The translations under genes and the position numbers were made by a program. A DNA stretch of 64,000 bases from Pirellulales bacterium (GTDB lineage Bacteria; Planctomycetota; Planctomycetia; Pirellulales; JAICIG01). Positions 1 through 9,309 of this stretch are shown piece after piece. Below the pieces are notes generated by a model. The model ran no database searches. It had not been told where the DNA came from and saw only the letters and a program-made list of their open reading frames with translations. The number at the start of each line of letters is the position of its first letter. The first letter of the stretch is position 1. The DNA lies in NCBI GenBank assembly GCA_035533075.1, contig DATLUO010000138.1, positions 1 to 64,000 on the forward strand. The letters run 5' to 3'.

Positions 1-251
1 TCGAAGTCGCCCTCGTAGCCGGCCTCAAAGTCGCCCTCCCATGCTCCCACGACCCGGTCCAGGAAGTCCTGCGGCCAAGCGTCCGCGGTCGCGATTTCGG
101 CAGGCGCTTTCTCGGGTTCGATCATGACCGTCAAGCGATAGCTTTGCTCTGCTTCATCAACCGGTATCGACAAGTGTATGACACCGTCAGGCCCCGCTTG
201 TTTTATGACTTGAAGCGTTTGCACGGCGACTTCCTCCCAATCCCTCGACAT
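1..251 (-). CDS. small antitoxin-like protein, 3' end cut by window edge
   Basis: An open frame runs from ATG at 251 on the minus strand off the start of the window (83 codons seen). The product has a beta-rich N-terminal half with HLSIPVDEAEQSYRL near residues 27-41 and then WPQDFLDRVVGAWEGDFE, followed by acidic repeats. This LxIPVxE...WPxxFxxxxxGxWxG layout is, from memory, that of small antitoxin-like proteins often paired with PIN-domain toxins in planctomycetes and cyanobacteria. The partner would lie outside the window, so the toxin-antitoxin role is inference. Only the C-terminal end is missing. Confidence 0.5.
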   Translation of the reverse strand, partial: MSRDWEEVAVQTLQVIKQAGPDGVIHLSIPVDEAEQSYRLTVMIEPEKAPAEIATADAWPQDFLDRVVGAWEGDFEAGYEGDF

Positions 252-939
252 CAATCCTATTCTACCGGAGTCGTGCGTTCCGCCCAGGCCACCTCGGCAG
301 AGACGAGAGGGGGGCGGCTGCCGTTTAGCCAGCCAGTCGGCCCCGCACCGGGGCGAGCCCGGCGGATACGACGAACCAAGACGCCCAGCCTCTGCAGCGA
401 CCGCCAACATAACAGGTGATCCCAGCAGAAAAGGCAAATTCGGGGCGAGCCGCAATGCCGTCGCTGGTGCATTCGTCAGCCGAACGCGAGTTCGCGGAAG
501 CGAAGGCCCTGAAAGCGAAAATCGGCGCGAACAAATCGGCGGCGGCCGGTGATCGCGTGCTTCTATCATGGCGTTGCGTCGGATCGCGGGCATGATAATC
601 CGGATTCGGCAGGAATGGGGCGGCTCTGGCGGCGTCGTCCGGCGCCAAGGGCGGCTCGGCGGTTTCGTGGTAGATATAGTAGTCGCACGCGGGCAGTGTT
701 CTAGAAGCACGCGGGACGACCGGAAAATCGGAACACGAATCAACGCTGATCCACGCTCATCGGAGCACTGGTTTCCTTCCCCCTTTCTTCCCCGGCGCGA
801 TTGTGCCCACGCCGATCGCGGTTCTATAAGGGGAGTCGTAAACACGCTTGGTCGTTTCGGCCTGCCGACCCTGTCCAGCCCGACAGGCCGTCAGGCTGGA
901 AAAGTCTGACCGATCATAGCGGGGCGTTTTCGCGCCACG
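252..939. other. no supportable gene
   Basis: Short open frames occur on both strands but are of the kind expected in GC-rich DNA, with Arg/Ala/Gly/Pro-biased translations and no recognisable motif. A short plus-strand frame from ATG near 463 to a stop near 597 has a more protein-like Ala/Lys/Glu composition but nothing identifiable. I see no tRNA, clear terminator or repeat here. Confidence 0.5.
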
Positions 940-1221
940 CTACTTTTCCGCTGGCAGAAAATGGCGGACGAAGTCGCGAAAGTGGTCGATCAGGCGTCGA
1001 AGGCAGTCGCGCATGCGGTCAGTATGCGGATTGCCGCCGCCGCAAGCGGCGGTCATGGCGTCCACGCGCCGCAGGAGATTATCGAGATCGCGCGCGAAGC
1101 CTTTTGGCTTCACTTTGAATTCGTCGCCGCGCTGACGGTACGCCGTCCTTGTCGCCCGCTTCCGCCGCCTCTCGATTTCCGCCGCCTTGCAGTTCGGCGG
1201 CCTCGCGCAAGGTGCGGGCAC
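940..1221 (-). CDS. hypothetical protein, possibly a remnant
   Basis: The frame ends at 940 on the minus strand. Its C-terminal two thirds look protein-like: a segment GDEFKVKPKGFARDLDN followed by an amphipathic, Arg/Asp-rich stretch with RMRDCLRRLIDHFRDFVR. No family is recognised. Its N-terminal part overlaps antisense DNA of the neighbouring WD40 remnant, so the start is uncertain and the gene may be truncated at about 1175. It could equally be a chance frame. Confidence 0.25.
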   Translation of the reverse strand: MPAPCARPPNCKAAEIERRRKRATRTAYRQRGDEFKVKPKGFARDLDNLLRRVDAMTAACGGGNPHTDRMRDCLRRLIDHFRDFVRHFLPAEK

Positions 1222-2463
1222 GTCCCTCGCCGTCGGCTGCGAACCGCAAACCGTGCTCCTCGATGCGCAGAGCGGCCAGCCGCGCGGTTTGCTTAAACAG
1301 GCCAGCGCGCCGACTCAACTGGCCGTCAGCCCCGACGGCCAGGCACTGGCGATCGGCTACCACCGGGGTTGGCCCGGCGACGGGCCGGGCTTCCGGCTCT
1401 GGGACCTCACCAGGGCTTTGCCCATCGGCCCGTTCCAGCCGTTCAACTGCGCGGGAGTTCGCTTCATGGACCAGGGGCAAACCGTGCTGACGCTAAATCA
1501 CAGCGACGTCACTCGGCCGCAGCTCTTCGATCGGCAAACCGGCCGGCCGTCGCCTGCCGCCTTGCCCCCCGGTGACATCGTTTCGGACGATTGGTCAAAT
1601 AACGCCATTGCCGTGCGCTCACGGGACGCTGTGTTCGCCTTCCGATCGAGCGCCGGGACCGTCGAGCAATGGGACGCCGCCGCCGGACATGCGGTGGGCG
1701 AGCCGATGGTGCATCCTTCGCCGGTGTCGCGGATGCAGTACAGTCCGGATGGCCGGATGCTGGCCACGGTTTTCGCCGACAACAGCGTCCGTTTGTGGGA
1801 CAGCGCGACGGGCCTGCCGCTTGGACCGCCGCTGCTGCACGTCGCCCCGGTGCTGTCGCTGTGCTTCGCGCCCGTCGCCGACGCCCCCGGAGCAAGAGTG
1901 AGGCGTACCACCTGATCACCGCCAGCGCCGCGGGTGACATTCACGACTGGCACTTGCCGGAGACTTTTCCGGACGATCCCGAGCGGCTGACGTTGTGGAT
2001 GGAGGCCGCCGCGGGATGCAAGCCCAGCGGCAGCGACACGGCGCTGCTGGATCCGGCCACGTGGCGCGAGCGCTGCCGCCAGTTGGAGGAGCGCTGGCCG
2101 GAGGCGGCCGCGGCACTTGCCGAGCAGCGCGGCGCCGACCCGGGCGCCGAGCTGGCCGCCTCGCACGACGACCGCGCCCGCGAAGCCGAGGCGACCGGCA
2201 ACGCCTACGGCCTGCTCTGGCACCTCGACCGCCTGGCCGAACAGCGGCCCGACGACTGGCGTCTCCAGGCCCGCCGCGGGACCGCGCTGGCCGACAACGA
2301 GGACTTTGCCGACGCCGAGGCCGCTTTTGCCCGGGCCGCCCGGAACGGGGCCGGCGAGGCCCTGGCGGATTGGTACAGCCACGCCGCCGCGGGGGCTTCG
2401 GTTGCCAGGCGCTCGCAGGTTGCCCGGTGGTATCTCGACCGGCTCATTGCCGCAGAGGATTAA
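1175..2463 (+). pseudogene. WD40-repeat plus TPR protein, 5'-truncated and frameshifted
   Basis: Two plus-strand frames form one protein. The first (to about 1890) holds WD40 blades: LAVSPDGQALAIG with FRLWDLTR, and MQYSPDGRMLATV with VRLWDSATGLPLGP. The second continues with ITASAAGDIHDWHLPE, an ERLTLWMEAAAG segment, a DPATWRERCRQLEERWPE helix and a TPR-like tail to 2463. The switch lies in the C-rich stretch at about 1885-1895 and needs one base. This order (WD40, ERLxxWxxxxTG, TPR) is that of the C-terminal half of planctomycete serine/threonine kinases with WD40 repeats. No kinase domain is present upstream, so this is a remnant. An assembly error could explain the frameshift but not the missing N-terminus. 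Confidence 0.7.
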
Positions 2464-2953
2464 AGGGGGCGGGAGTCTTTGGTGATGGGATCATGCGGTT
2501 TCGGTACGATGCGCCGAGTCGCCTTGAGTCTTTCTCAACTCAGTCGCTTCGGTCCGACACACCGCCGCACGAATCCGCAGGTTTCGACCGCCTCGAAACT
2601 GGCCGGTCTGCGGGCGAAAGGCTGCTGCTCCAGCATGTGGACGAGGGCTACCTGGCAGCGCGATGCGTCGGCAATTCGTAACGGTTCCGACCGGGCCGCG
2701 GCGGGAACCGGGTTGTTAACCCGGCGCGGCTGTTAAGCGAGAGAGCGCGAGAGTACGGTGGCGATTTTTCGGGCGCCCGCAAGGAACCCTACCGATTTCG
2801 GGCGGCAGCACGAAAGGCAGAGAGGCGGCGGATCATGCCCGTCGCCGTAAACCCTTGCCAGCAAACGCGTGACGCGTGAAACGCCGAGATGCGTGTCTCT
2901 CGGAGTCTGGGCGTTAACCGGATGGTCGGCCGAGTTCGTGGCCGAGAAAGGAG
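2464..2953. other. no supportable gene
   Basis: The 490 bases between the WD40/TPR remnant and tRNA-Asn hold only short, low-quality frames on both strands. I see no repeat family, transposase similarity or clear promoter. Confidence 0.5.
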
Positions 2954-3026
<73 letters not shown>

Positions 3027-3515
3027 AAAAGGCGAGCTATAATCCTACTTCATCACAAGAGTTGCGGCAAGTCGGGCTCGCCACCTCGGCTCTCATGAAT
3101 GGCGAGGATTGACGCGATTTCGCCGTGGCTCGATCTGTTCCTGTTGCAACTCCCATTGCAGCCCCGCATACCACGCCTGGAAGGTTTCCGGTGTGCGGCT
3201 GTCACACTCGGGCAGGCGGTCGAGTGGAGCGGGTCAATCGCACGTTGCAAGACCGTCTGGTGAAAGAGCTAACTCGAGCCGGCATCTCGGATTTGGAGTC
3301 GGCCGATCGCTACCTGGATCGGTCAGAAACAGGGGGACATTTCTATGTGCGCGTTACAAGGCGCAGGCGGCGCTGGCTTGACCAGACTTTCCCATGCCGC
3401 TACGATGCGGGCGGACTCGACGGTTTTGCCGGGTCTTGTTTCTGGGCCCGACTTCGTGAAAGCTTTCACAAAGTCGTCGGCTCTAACGTTGGAACTCATT
3501 ACGGCGGGAGGTGTT
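3027..3515. other. nuo operon leader region with a transposase scrap
   Basis: This stretch separates tRNA-Asn from nuoA and should contain the nuo promoter. The only protein-like content is the ISNCY-type transposase remnant described separately. A GGGGGACATTTCTATGTGC string just after that remnant resembles sequence commonly found at the end of such elements. I could not identify a convincing -35/-10 pair. Confidence 0.4.
3212..3331 (+). pseudogene. ISNCY/IS481-like transposase remnant
   Basis: About 35 codons read GRVERVNRTLQDRLVKEL followed by TRAGISDLESADRYLD. The GRVERxNxTLQDRLVKEL block is the conserved C-terminal part of the rve-type integrase core in ISNCY (IS1202-like) transposases, and GISxxExAxxYL follows it in those proteins. 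No catalytic DDE region, start codon or complete ends are visible, so this is a scrap of an old insertion upstream of the nuo operon. Confidence 0.65.
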
Positions 3516-3914
3516 ATGCAAATCGAAGTCGTGCCGATTTTGCTCTTCGCCGTGTGTACGACCGCACTTTGCGTCGGCCTGCTCATGGTGGGCCGAATGA
3601 TCGGGCCGCACCGCGAGATTCCGGTCAAGCTGATGCCCTACGAAAGCGGCATGGACCCAATCCACGACACCCGCCGTCGCTTTGACGTGCGGTTCTACTT
3701 GGTCGCCATCGCATTCTTGGTGTTCGATGTCGAATTGCTGTTTCTTTATCCATGGGCGGTGGCCAGCCGCAATCCTGTCGGCATCGACGCCGCCGTCTCC
3801 CAGGATCTGGTTTCCAGCCGGGGATTGGTATTCGGCGAAGTGATGCTGTTTTTAGTATTGCTAGTGCTGGGCTACGTTTATACCTGGCGGAAAGGGGTTT
3901 TTCAATGGCGATAG
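3516..3914 (+). CDS. nuoA: NADH-quinone oxidoreductase subunit A
   Basis: Small membrane subunit of complex I (132 residues, normal length), with three hydrophobic helices near residues 5-27, 63-85 and 103-123. The family signature is visible: [20 protein letters not shown] before the second helix and [12 protein letters not shown] within it. ATG 3516 is chosen because GGGAGG sits just upstream and the next residues form the first helix; an in-frame extension upstream is not protein-like. It is the first gene of the nuo series and overlaps nuoB by 10 bases, implying translational coupling. Confidence 0.95.
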   Translation: MQIEVVPILLFAVCTTALCVGLLMVGRMIGPHREIPVKLMPYESGMDPIHDTRRRFDVRFYLVAIAFLVFDVELLFLYPWAVASRNPVGIDAAVSQDLVSSRGLVFGEVMLFLVLLVLGYVYTWRKGVFQWR

Positions 3915-4492
3915 ATCTGCCCGAAAACGTGGTGGTCAGCAAGCTCGACGAGTTGGCGAGCTGGTGCCGCAAGAACAGCCTGTGGCCCATGCCATTTGCC
4001 ACCGCCTGCTGCGGCATCGAGCTGATGGCCACCGGGGCCAGCCGCCACGATCTGGCCCGCTTTGGGGCCGAAGTGTTTCGCTTCAGCCCGCGGCAATGCG
4101 ATTTGATGATCGTCGCCGGCCGCGTGGTGATGAAGATGATGCCCGTCTTGCAGCGGATCTGGCAGCAGATGCTGGAGCCGAAGTGGTGCATTTCGATGGG
4201 CGCTTGTGCCTCGACGGGCGGCGTGTTCGACACCTATTGCGTGGTGCAAGGCATCGACCGGTTCCTTCCGGTCGATATGTACGTGCCGGGCTGCCCGCCG
4301 CGGCCCGAACAGTTGATTCAGAGCATCATCGACTTGCAGGACAAGATTCAGGCCGAAGGCACGATCACCGGCAAGGAATTCGATCTGCCGTCGCGGCAGG
4401 GAAAGAAGCGGGCCTTGATCGAGTTGCCAGTGCTCAAGTTGCCGGGCACGGCCTCGTCGGCCGAGGGGGTCTTGCGCGTTGGGCATGGGTAG
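3905..4492 (+). CDS. nuoB: NADH-quinone oxidoreductase subunit B
   Basis: Peripheral-arm subunit carrying cluster N2, the last iron-sulfur centre before quinone. All four expected ligands are present: C35-C36 in [11 protein letters not shown]101 in MGACASTGG and C130 in VPGCPPRPE. It has 195 residues, slightly long because the tail RVGHG* runs into a REP-like repeat whose first three bases (TAG at 4490-4492) form the stop codon. The start ATG 3905 lies inside the end of nuoA. The tail after about residue 160 is poorly conserved in this family, so truncation by the repeat need not harm function. Confidence 0.95.
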   Translation: MAIDLPENVVVSKLDELASWCRKNSLWPMPFATACCGIELMATGASRHDLARFGAEVFRFSPRQCDLMIVAGRVVMKMMPVLQRIWQQMLEPKWCISMGACASTGGVFDTYCVVQGIDRFLPVDMYVPGCPPRPEQLIQSIIDLQDKIQAEGTITGKEFDLPSRQGKKRALIELPVLKLPGTASSAEGVLRVGHG

Positions 4493-4530
4493 GGTGGGCC
4501 GGCGCTCGCAAGCTCGCTGGTCCCACCCTA
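4490..4530 (+). repeat. REP-like palindrome, family A, copy 1
   Basis: A 41-base imperfect palindrome starting TAGGGTGGGCCGGCGCTCGC and ending GCTGGTCCCACCCTA. Near-identical copies occur at 23238, 30536/30614, 37407/37463 and 41267, with a half copy at 36491. On the other strand the unit starts GTAGGGTGGG, matching the GTAG head of REP elements. It fills the nuoB-nuoC gap. Confidence 0.85.
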
Positions 4531-4544
4531 CGTTGCATCGTCGC

Positions 4545-4565
4545 AATCCAAAATCCAAAATCCCA
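4545..4565 (+). repeat. AATCCAAA short tandem repeat next to REP copy 1
   Basis: AATCCAAAATCCAAAATCC directly precedes nuoC. The same AT-rich unit in longer form flanks REP half-copy 6 at 36517-36573, so the two sequences tend to occur together. It has displaced any ordinary ribosome-binding site for nuoC. Confidence 0.6.
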
Positions 4566-5063
4566 ATGATTCACCCCGAAACGCTCAGCAAGTTTCAAGC
4601 CGCCGTCGAGAGCGTGCATACGAGCGAATTTCGGGGAGAGACGCGCGCCGTGGTGCCCAAGGCGACACTGTTCGACGCCCTCAAGATGCTTCGCGACGAG
4701 TGCGGCTTTGATCTACTAGTCGACATTACTTGCGTCGATTACTTGCACTATCGCGACGCGGTCGATCGTTTCGGGCTGGTGTATTTGCTGGCCTCGACGG
4801 TCACGAACGAGCGGCTGACCTTGCGGGTGTTTTTGAACGAGCCCGATTTGAACGTGCCTTCGGCCGTGCCGTTGTGGGAAGGCGCGAACTGGATGGAGCG
4901 CGAGGTATGGGACATGTTCGGCATTCGCTTTGACGGACATCCCGACCTGCGCCGCATTTTGTTGCCCGAAGAGTTCACGGCGTTTCCGCTGCGCAAAGAC
5001 TACCCGCTGCAAGGCCGGGGCGAGCGTCACAATCTGCCGGTGTTAACCAGGAATCGGAGCTGA
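4566..5063 (+). CDS. nuoC: NADH-quinone oxidoreductase subunit C
   Basis: 30-kDa-type peripheral subunit (165 residues), separate from NuoD as in most bacteria. The signature is WMEREVWDMFGIRFDGHPDL around residues 112-131, followed by LPEEFTAFPLRKDYPLQGRG near the end. ATG 4566 follows the AATCCAAA repeat and no strong Shine-Dalgarno is visible. The gene ends one base before nuoD, so nuoD translation is probably coupled. Confidence 0.95.
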   Translation: MIHPETLSKFQAAVESVHTSEFRGETRAVVPKATLFDALKMLRDECGFDLLVDITCVDYLHYRDAVDRFGLVYLLASTVTNERLTLRVFLNEPDLNVPSAVPLWEGANWMEREVWDMFGIRFDGHPDLRRILLPEEFTAFPLRKDYPLQGRGERHNLPVLTRNRS

Positions 5064-5064
5064 C

Positions 5065-6291
5065 ATGCCGTTGACGCCGTCGGTGTTGAATCAGGAAGAA
5101 GCGGAAGCAGCCGACCAGGACTATCTCTGGACGCTGAACTTCGGCCCCCAGCATCCGGCCACGCACACGACGTTGCGGATCGTGCTCAAGCTCGACGGCG
5201 AGCGGGTGGTGGAGGCCGTGCCCGACATCGGCTATCTGCACTCGGGCTTCGAAAAACTGGCCGAGCACCTCGACTACAATCAGTATGTGACCATCACCGA
5301 CCGCATGAACTACATCTCGCCGATGGCCAACAACGTGGCCTGGCACGGCGCGGTCGAGAAACTGCTGGGCATCGAGCTTACGCCCCGCTGCAAGTACCTG
5401 CGTGTGATCGTGTCCGAATTGGCCCGCATCAGCGACCACTTGCTCTGCAACGGCGCGGCCGGACTCGATACGGGTGCCTTCACCTACTTTCTCTATGCCT
5501 TCAATCGCCGCGAAGACATTTACGACATCTTCGAGACGATTTGCGGCGCCCGATTCACCAACAGCTACACGCGCGTCGGCGGGCTGATGTATGACACCAC
5601 GCCGGTGTTCATCGAGAAGGTCCGGGCATTTGTCCGCACTTTCCCCAAGACGCTCGACGACATGGAGAAGCTGCTCAACCGCAACCGCATCTTTGTCGAC
5701 CGGACGAAGGGCGTGGGCGTCTTGCCGAAGGAAGAGGCGATCAACCGCGGCGCGAGCGGGCCGATCGCGCGGGCCAGCGGCGTGACGCGCGATCTGCGCA
5801 AGGACGAGCCATACTTGTCGTACGCGGATTTCGATTTCAAGGTTTGTTGTTCGACGGGCGGCGATTGCTATGCCCGGTATCTCGTGCGGATGGCCGAGAT
5901 GCGCGAGAGCCTGAGGATTGTCGATCAAGCGATCGAGAACTTGCCGCCGGGACCGGTGAACGTGGGCATCGACCAGCGGACGGTGTTGCCCGGCAAGCGG
6001 CAGGTGTACTCGACGATCGAGGGGCTGATCTCGCACTTCGAGCTGTCGATGAGCAACCGCGGTTTCGAGACGCCCCACGAAGAGAGCTACGCGGCCATCG
6101 AAAGCCCCAACGGCGAACTGGGATTTTATGTGGTGGGCGATGGCAGCGACGTGGCGTATCGTGCCCGTTGCCGGCCGCCGTCGTACATTCACTTTGCCAT
6201 GTTTCCGTACTTGATTCGCGGCCACATGCTCTCCGACATTGTGGCCGTGCTGGGAAGTTTGAACATCATTGCCGCGGAGCTCGACCGCTAA
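5065..6291 (+). CDS. nuoD: NADH-quinone oxidoreductase subunit D
   Basis: 49-kDa-type subunit (408 residues, normal length) that forms the quinone pocket with NuoB. It starts with the expected FGPQHPATH motif near residue 28 and has IGYLHSGFEKLAEH at about 53, DRMNYISPM at 79, a YTRVGG block, and the C-terminal segments YHARCRPPS-like (AYRARCRPPSYIHF) and DIVAVLGSLNIIAAELDR. The C-terminal DR end is typical. It follows nuoC with a one-base gap and is separated from nuoE by 352 bases of repeat DNA. Confidence 0.97.
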   Translation: MPLTPSVLNQEEAEAADQDYLWTLNFGPQHPATHTTLRIVLKLDGERVVEAVPDIGYLHSGFEKLAEHLDYNQYVTITDRMNYISPMANNVAWHGAVEKLLGIELTPRCKYLRVIVSELARISDHLLCNGAAGLDTGAFTYFLYAFNRREDIYDIFETICGARFTNSYTRVGGLMYDTTPVFIEKVRAFVRTFPKTLDDMEKLLNRNRIFVDRTKGVGVLPKEEAINRGASGPIARASGVTRDLRKDEPYLSYADFDFKVCCSTGGDCYARYLVRMAEMRESLRIVDQAIENLPPGPVNVGIDQRTVLPGKRQVYSTIEGLISHFELSMSNRGFETPHEESYAAIESPNGELGFYVVGDGSDVAYRARCRPPSYIHFAMFPYLIRGHMLSDIVAVLGSLNIIAAELDR

Positions 6292-6643
6292 TGTCAGTGG
6301 CAAAACTAAGGCCAGACGCAGGCGTAGCACCGAAGGTGCGTCATTCGATAGCCCAGGGTGCAACCCTGGGTTACGGAGAGACCCAACACACCGTAGTCCT
6401 GAAAGGGCGTCACTCTCTGGTGCGCGTGCTGCGTCGTTTGCGCTTCCAACTTCAAAAGCACGCATTAGGGGAGTCCCGCCCCGTTGGGGCGGCCGATTCC
6501 AATGCGGCCGCTCACCCAGGGTTCCGCTGGGCTGTCGAATCCGACCCCTTCGGGGTCGGAAACTACGGCGAGGGCGCCCTGAAAAACACAGAACGGTCGC
6601 GAACCGAGACACGGCGCCAGGCGCCACACTGGAGGCGCCTGCC
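6292..6643. repeat. repeat-rich nuoD-nuoE spacer
   Basis: No gene is seen. The spacer holds several short GC-rich inverted repeats: AGCCCAGGGTGCAACCCTGGG at 6351-6371, CGCCCCGTTGGGGCG near 6477-6491, CCCAGGGTTCCGCTGGG near 6515-6531 and CCGACCCCTTCGGGGTCGG near 6541-6559. Their stacking resembles dispersed intergenic repeats rather than one terminator. Any of the hairpins could weaken transcription into nuoE. Confidence 0.55.
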
Positions 6644-7129
6644 ATGAGTGTCGCAACCGAACGCATCCTTACCGACGAGATGACTGAGGCCATCAAGGCT
6701 TACTTTCCTCGTTATCCGAACAAGCAGGCGGTCACGCTGCCGGCGCTGCACATTGTCAACGAACGGTTGCGCTATGTGCCCCTGCAAGCCGTGATCGAGA
6801 TTGCCGAACTGCTCGAGTTGGCTCCCGCCGTGGTGCAGGACACGCTGAGCTTTTATGGCTTTTTCAAGCAAGACAAGCCGCACGGCGAACAGCGAGCGTG
6901 GGTTTGCCGCTCGATCGCGTGCGCGTTGCGGGGCGGCGAAGAAGTGCTCGAGCACCTTTGCCATCGGGCCGGAATCCATCCTGGAGAGACCACGCCCGAC
7001 GGGAAACTGACCGTCGAGTTTGCCGAATGCCTGGGCGGGTGCGATTTTGCCCCCTGCATGCTGGTGGGCGAGACGCTGCATAAGGATTTGACGAACGAAA
7101 AGGCGGATGCGTTTCTGCGGTCGATCTAG
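6644..7129 (+). CDS. nuoE: NADH-quinone oxidoreductase subunit E
   Basis: 24-kDa-type thioredoxin-fold subunit with cluster N1a (161 residues). The four ligands are C88 and C93 (CRSIAC) and C129 and C133 (CLGGC), with the usual FAPCM following. The helical N-terminus contains ALHIVNERLRYVPLQAV. ATG 6644 is preceded by GGAGGCGCC. The stop overlaps a possible GTG start of the following Uma2 gene. Confidence 0.95.
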   Translation: MSVATERILTDEMTEAIKAYFPRYPNKQAVTLPALHIVNERLRYVPLQAVIEIAELLELAPAVVQDTLSFYGFFKQDKPHGEQRAWVCRSIACALRGGEEVLEHLCHRAGIHPGETTPDGKLTVEFAECLGGCDFAPCMLVGETLHKDLTNEKADAFLRSI

Positions 7130-7143
7130 TGATAAATGAGACG

Positions 7144-7833
7144 ATGAACATCCCGAGCGAAGTGTTTGCCGTGGCGACGGTTGAAAAAGTGGTGCTGCGA
7201 GGCGAACGCCGTATCCTGCTTTCGGGCATTTCCTGGGATCTGTATGAGCAGTTGCGCGAGAGCGAGGACAACTGGTATATCCACATGGCCTACGACCGAG
7301 GGAGGCTTGAGTTGATGAGCCCCTCGCCCGATCACGAAAGAGTGACGAAGCTGATTGCCCAGTTGATTGAAGCGTTCACCGAAGAAATGGGTATTCCTCG
7401 GCGCAGCCTCAGATCGACGACCTGGAAGCGCCGCGAACTCGATAAGGGACTGGAAGCGGACGAGTGCTATTACATCCTGAACCATCACCGTGTTCGCCGG
7501 CTGCGGCAGTTCGATTTGGCAATCAATCCACCGCCCGATCTGGCCATCGAGACCGAAGTCAGTCGGAGCGTGGTGTCGCGGTTGCGCATTTATTCCGCCC
7601 TCGGCGTCCCGGAGATCTGGCGGTGGCGCAAAACCGGATTGACCGCCTATTCGCTCGGCGAGGATGGAAAATACGTCGAGCGAGAATTCAGTCTGAACCT
7701 GCCGATGCTGCGCGTGAAAGATCTCGGACCCTTTCTCGACTTTGATTTGGCGGAAGACGAAACCGCCTGGCTGCGCCAGTTTCGGGCCTGGGTCCGGGAA
7801 GAGTTCCTGAAGACGAAAGATGCCGCAACTTAA
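7144..7833 (+). CDS. Uma2 family (DUF820) putative endonuclease 1
   Basis: About 230 residues of the Uma2 family, a PD-(D/E)XK-like fold. Visible marks are ELMSPSPDHERVTKLIAQLI near the N-terminus, PPDLAIETEVSRS (the PD...ExE active-site strand) near residue 132, and IYSALGVPEIWRWRK. The biological role of Uma2 proteins is unsettled. It is wedged between nuoE and nuoF in the same direction, so it is probably co-transcribed with complex I. GTG 7129, overlapping the nuoE stop, is an alternative start. This is one of four Uma2 genes in the window. Confidence 0.85.
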   Translation: MNIPSEVFAVATVEKVVLRGERRILLSGISWDLYEQLRESEDNWYIHMAYDRGRLELMSPSPDHERVTKLIAQLIEAFTEEMGIPRRSLRSTTWKRRELDKGLEADECYYILNHHRVRRLRQFDLAINPPPDLAIETEVSRSVVSRLRIYSALGVPEIWRWRKTGLTAYSLGEDGKYVEREFSLNLPMLRVKDLGPFLDFDLAEDETAWLRQFRAWVREEFLKTKDAAT

Positions 7834-7850
7834 CCAGCGGGAGCACCGCC

Positions 7851-9257
7851 TTGCCTGACTTCGAACCCGTACTGCTGGCCAACATCAACAAGCCCGACAG
7901 CCACACGCTGCGCGTGTATGAACAAGGCGGCGGATATTCGGCGCTCAAAAAAGTGCTGCGGGAGATGGACCCGCCCAAGTTCGTCGAGTTGGTCAAGTCG
8001 AGCAACCTGCGCGGCCGCGGCGGCGCGGGATTTCCCACCGGGCTGAAGTGGACCTTCCTGCCCAAGGACCACCCCGGCCCGATCTACATGTGCATCAACG
8101 CCGACGAAAGCGAGCCCGCCACCTTCAATAACCGCATCCTGATGGAACTCGACCCGCACCAAGTGCTGGAAGGGACGATCCTGAGCTGCTTTGCCACGCG
8201 GGCCACCACGGCCTACATCTATATCCGCTATGAGTACCCGCTCAGCCTGCGGCGATTGCAGCAGGCGATCGACGAGTGCTACGCCGCCGGCTACCTGGGC
8301 AAGAACATCCAAGGCACCGAGTTCTCGCTCGATATTTATCTGCATCGCGGGGCCGCGGCCTACATCTGCGGCGAAGAAACCGGACTGATCGAAAGCCTGG
8401 AAGGCAAACGGGCCTGGCCGCGGATCAAGCCGCCCTTTCCCGCGGTCGAAGGCGTGTTTCGCAAGCCGACCGTCGTCAACAACATCGAGACGGTGGCTTG
8501 CGTCACGCACATCGCCGCCCGTGGGGCCGAATGGTTCAAGTCGATCGGCGTGCCGTCCGATCCCAAGAACCCGCGCGATCCGGGCAGTTATGGTCCCAAG
8601 CTCTATTGCCTCAGCGGCCATGTAAACAAGCCCGGCTGCTACGAAGCCCCGCTCGGCCTGACGTGCCGCGAGCTGATCGACCGCTTTGGCGGCGGCGTCT
8701 GGAAGGGGCGTCGTGCCAAGGCCGCCGTTCCCGGCGGCATCAGCATGGGACTGCTCACCGAGCCGGAGTTCGACACGCCGCTCGATTTCAACGCCCTGGC
8801 CAAGGTCGGCTGCCTGGGCCTGGGCACCGCGGCCGTAACCGTCATGGATGAAACGGTCAGCATGGTCGATTTTCTGCACAACACCTGCCGCTTTTTCTCG
8901 CACGAGAGTTGCGGGCAATGCACGCCTTGCCGCGAAGGAACTCGCTGGAGCCTGGAAATGCTCGAACGCATCAAGGCCGGCAAGGGACGGCTTCGCGATC
9001 TCGACCTGCTGCTGGAGATTGGCGATACGATCGGCATTATTCCCGGCACCACGATCTGCGGCCTGGCCGACGGCGCGGCGTGGCCCATCAAGAACGCGAT
9101 TCGCAAGTTTCGGCAGGAGTTCGAAGACTACATCCGCCGCACGAACCCCAGTGGCTACAACCAGACCGACGCGGTGCTGTCGCTCGACCCGCGGCGCAGC
9201 GAACACAGCGACGTCGTCGAAATCGCGCCTTGGTGGCCGGAGGCGCAACATGGTTAG
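7851..9257 (+). CDS. nuoF: NADH-quinone oxidoreductase subunit F
   Basis: 51-kDa NADH-binding subunit with FMN and cluster N3 (468 residues). Motifs in order: RGRGGAGFPTG at 54-64, NADESEPATF at 83-92, EETGLIESLEG, and SCGQCTPCREGT with C354, C357, C360 plus C403 as N3 ligands. The start appears to be TTG at 7851, as no in-frame ATG precedes the conserved FEPVLLANI start. The tail IAPWWPEAQHG is notable because a diverged copy occurs 460 bases downstream. A 7.3 kb accessory block follows before nuoG. Confidence 0.95.
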   Translation: MPDFEPVLLANINKPDSHTLRVYEQGGGYSALKKVLREMDPPKFVELVKSSNLRGRGGAGFPTGLKWTFLPKDHPGPIYMCINADESEPATFNNRILMELDPHQVLEGTILSCFATRATTAYIYIRYEYPLSLRRLQQAIDECYAAGYLGKNIQGTEFSLDIYLHRGAAAYICGEETGLIESLEGKRAWPRIKPPFPAVEGVFRKPTVVNNIETVACVTHIAARGAEWFKSIGVPSDPKNPRDPGSYGPKLYCLSGHVNKPGCYEAPLGLTCRELIDRFGGGVWKGRRAKAAVPGGISMGLLTEPEFDTPLDFNALAKVGCLGLGTAAVTVMDETVSMVDFLHNTCRFFSHESCGQCTPCREGTRWSLEMLERIKAGKGRLRDLDLLLEIGDTIGIIPGTTICGLADGAAWPIKNAIRKFRQEFEDYIRRTNPSGYNQTDAVLSLDPRRSEHSDVVEIAPWWPEAQHG

Positions 9258-9309
9258 CGCGATGATGGGGGAGCAGACCCCAAAACTCCGCAAGTTATGC
9301 GAGGTGCCA

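Noticed and set aside
325-648. 107-codon minus-strand frame
   Set aside because: Ala/Arg/Pro-biased, no motif, overlaps other equally poor frames.
4975-6696. 573-codon open frame antisense to nuoD
   Set aside because: Antisense shadow; the nuoD protein on the plus strand is unambiguous.
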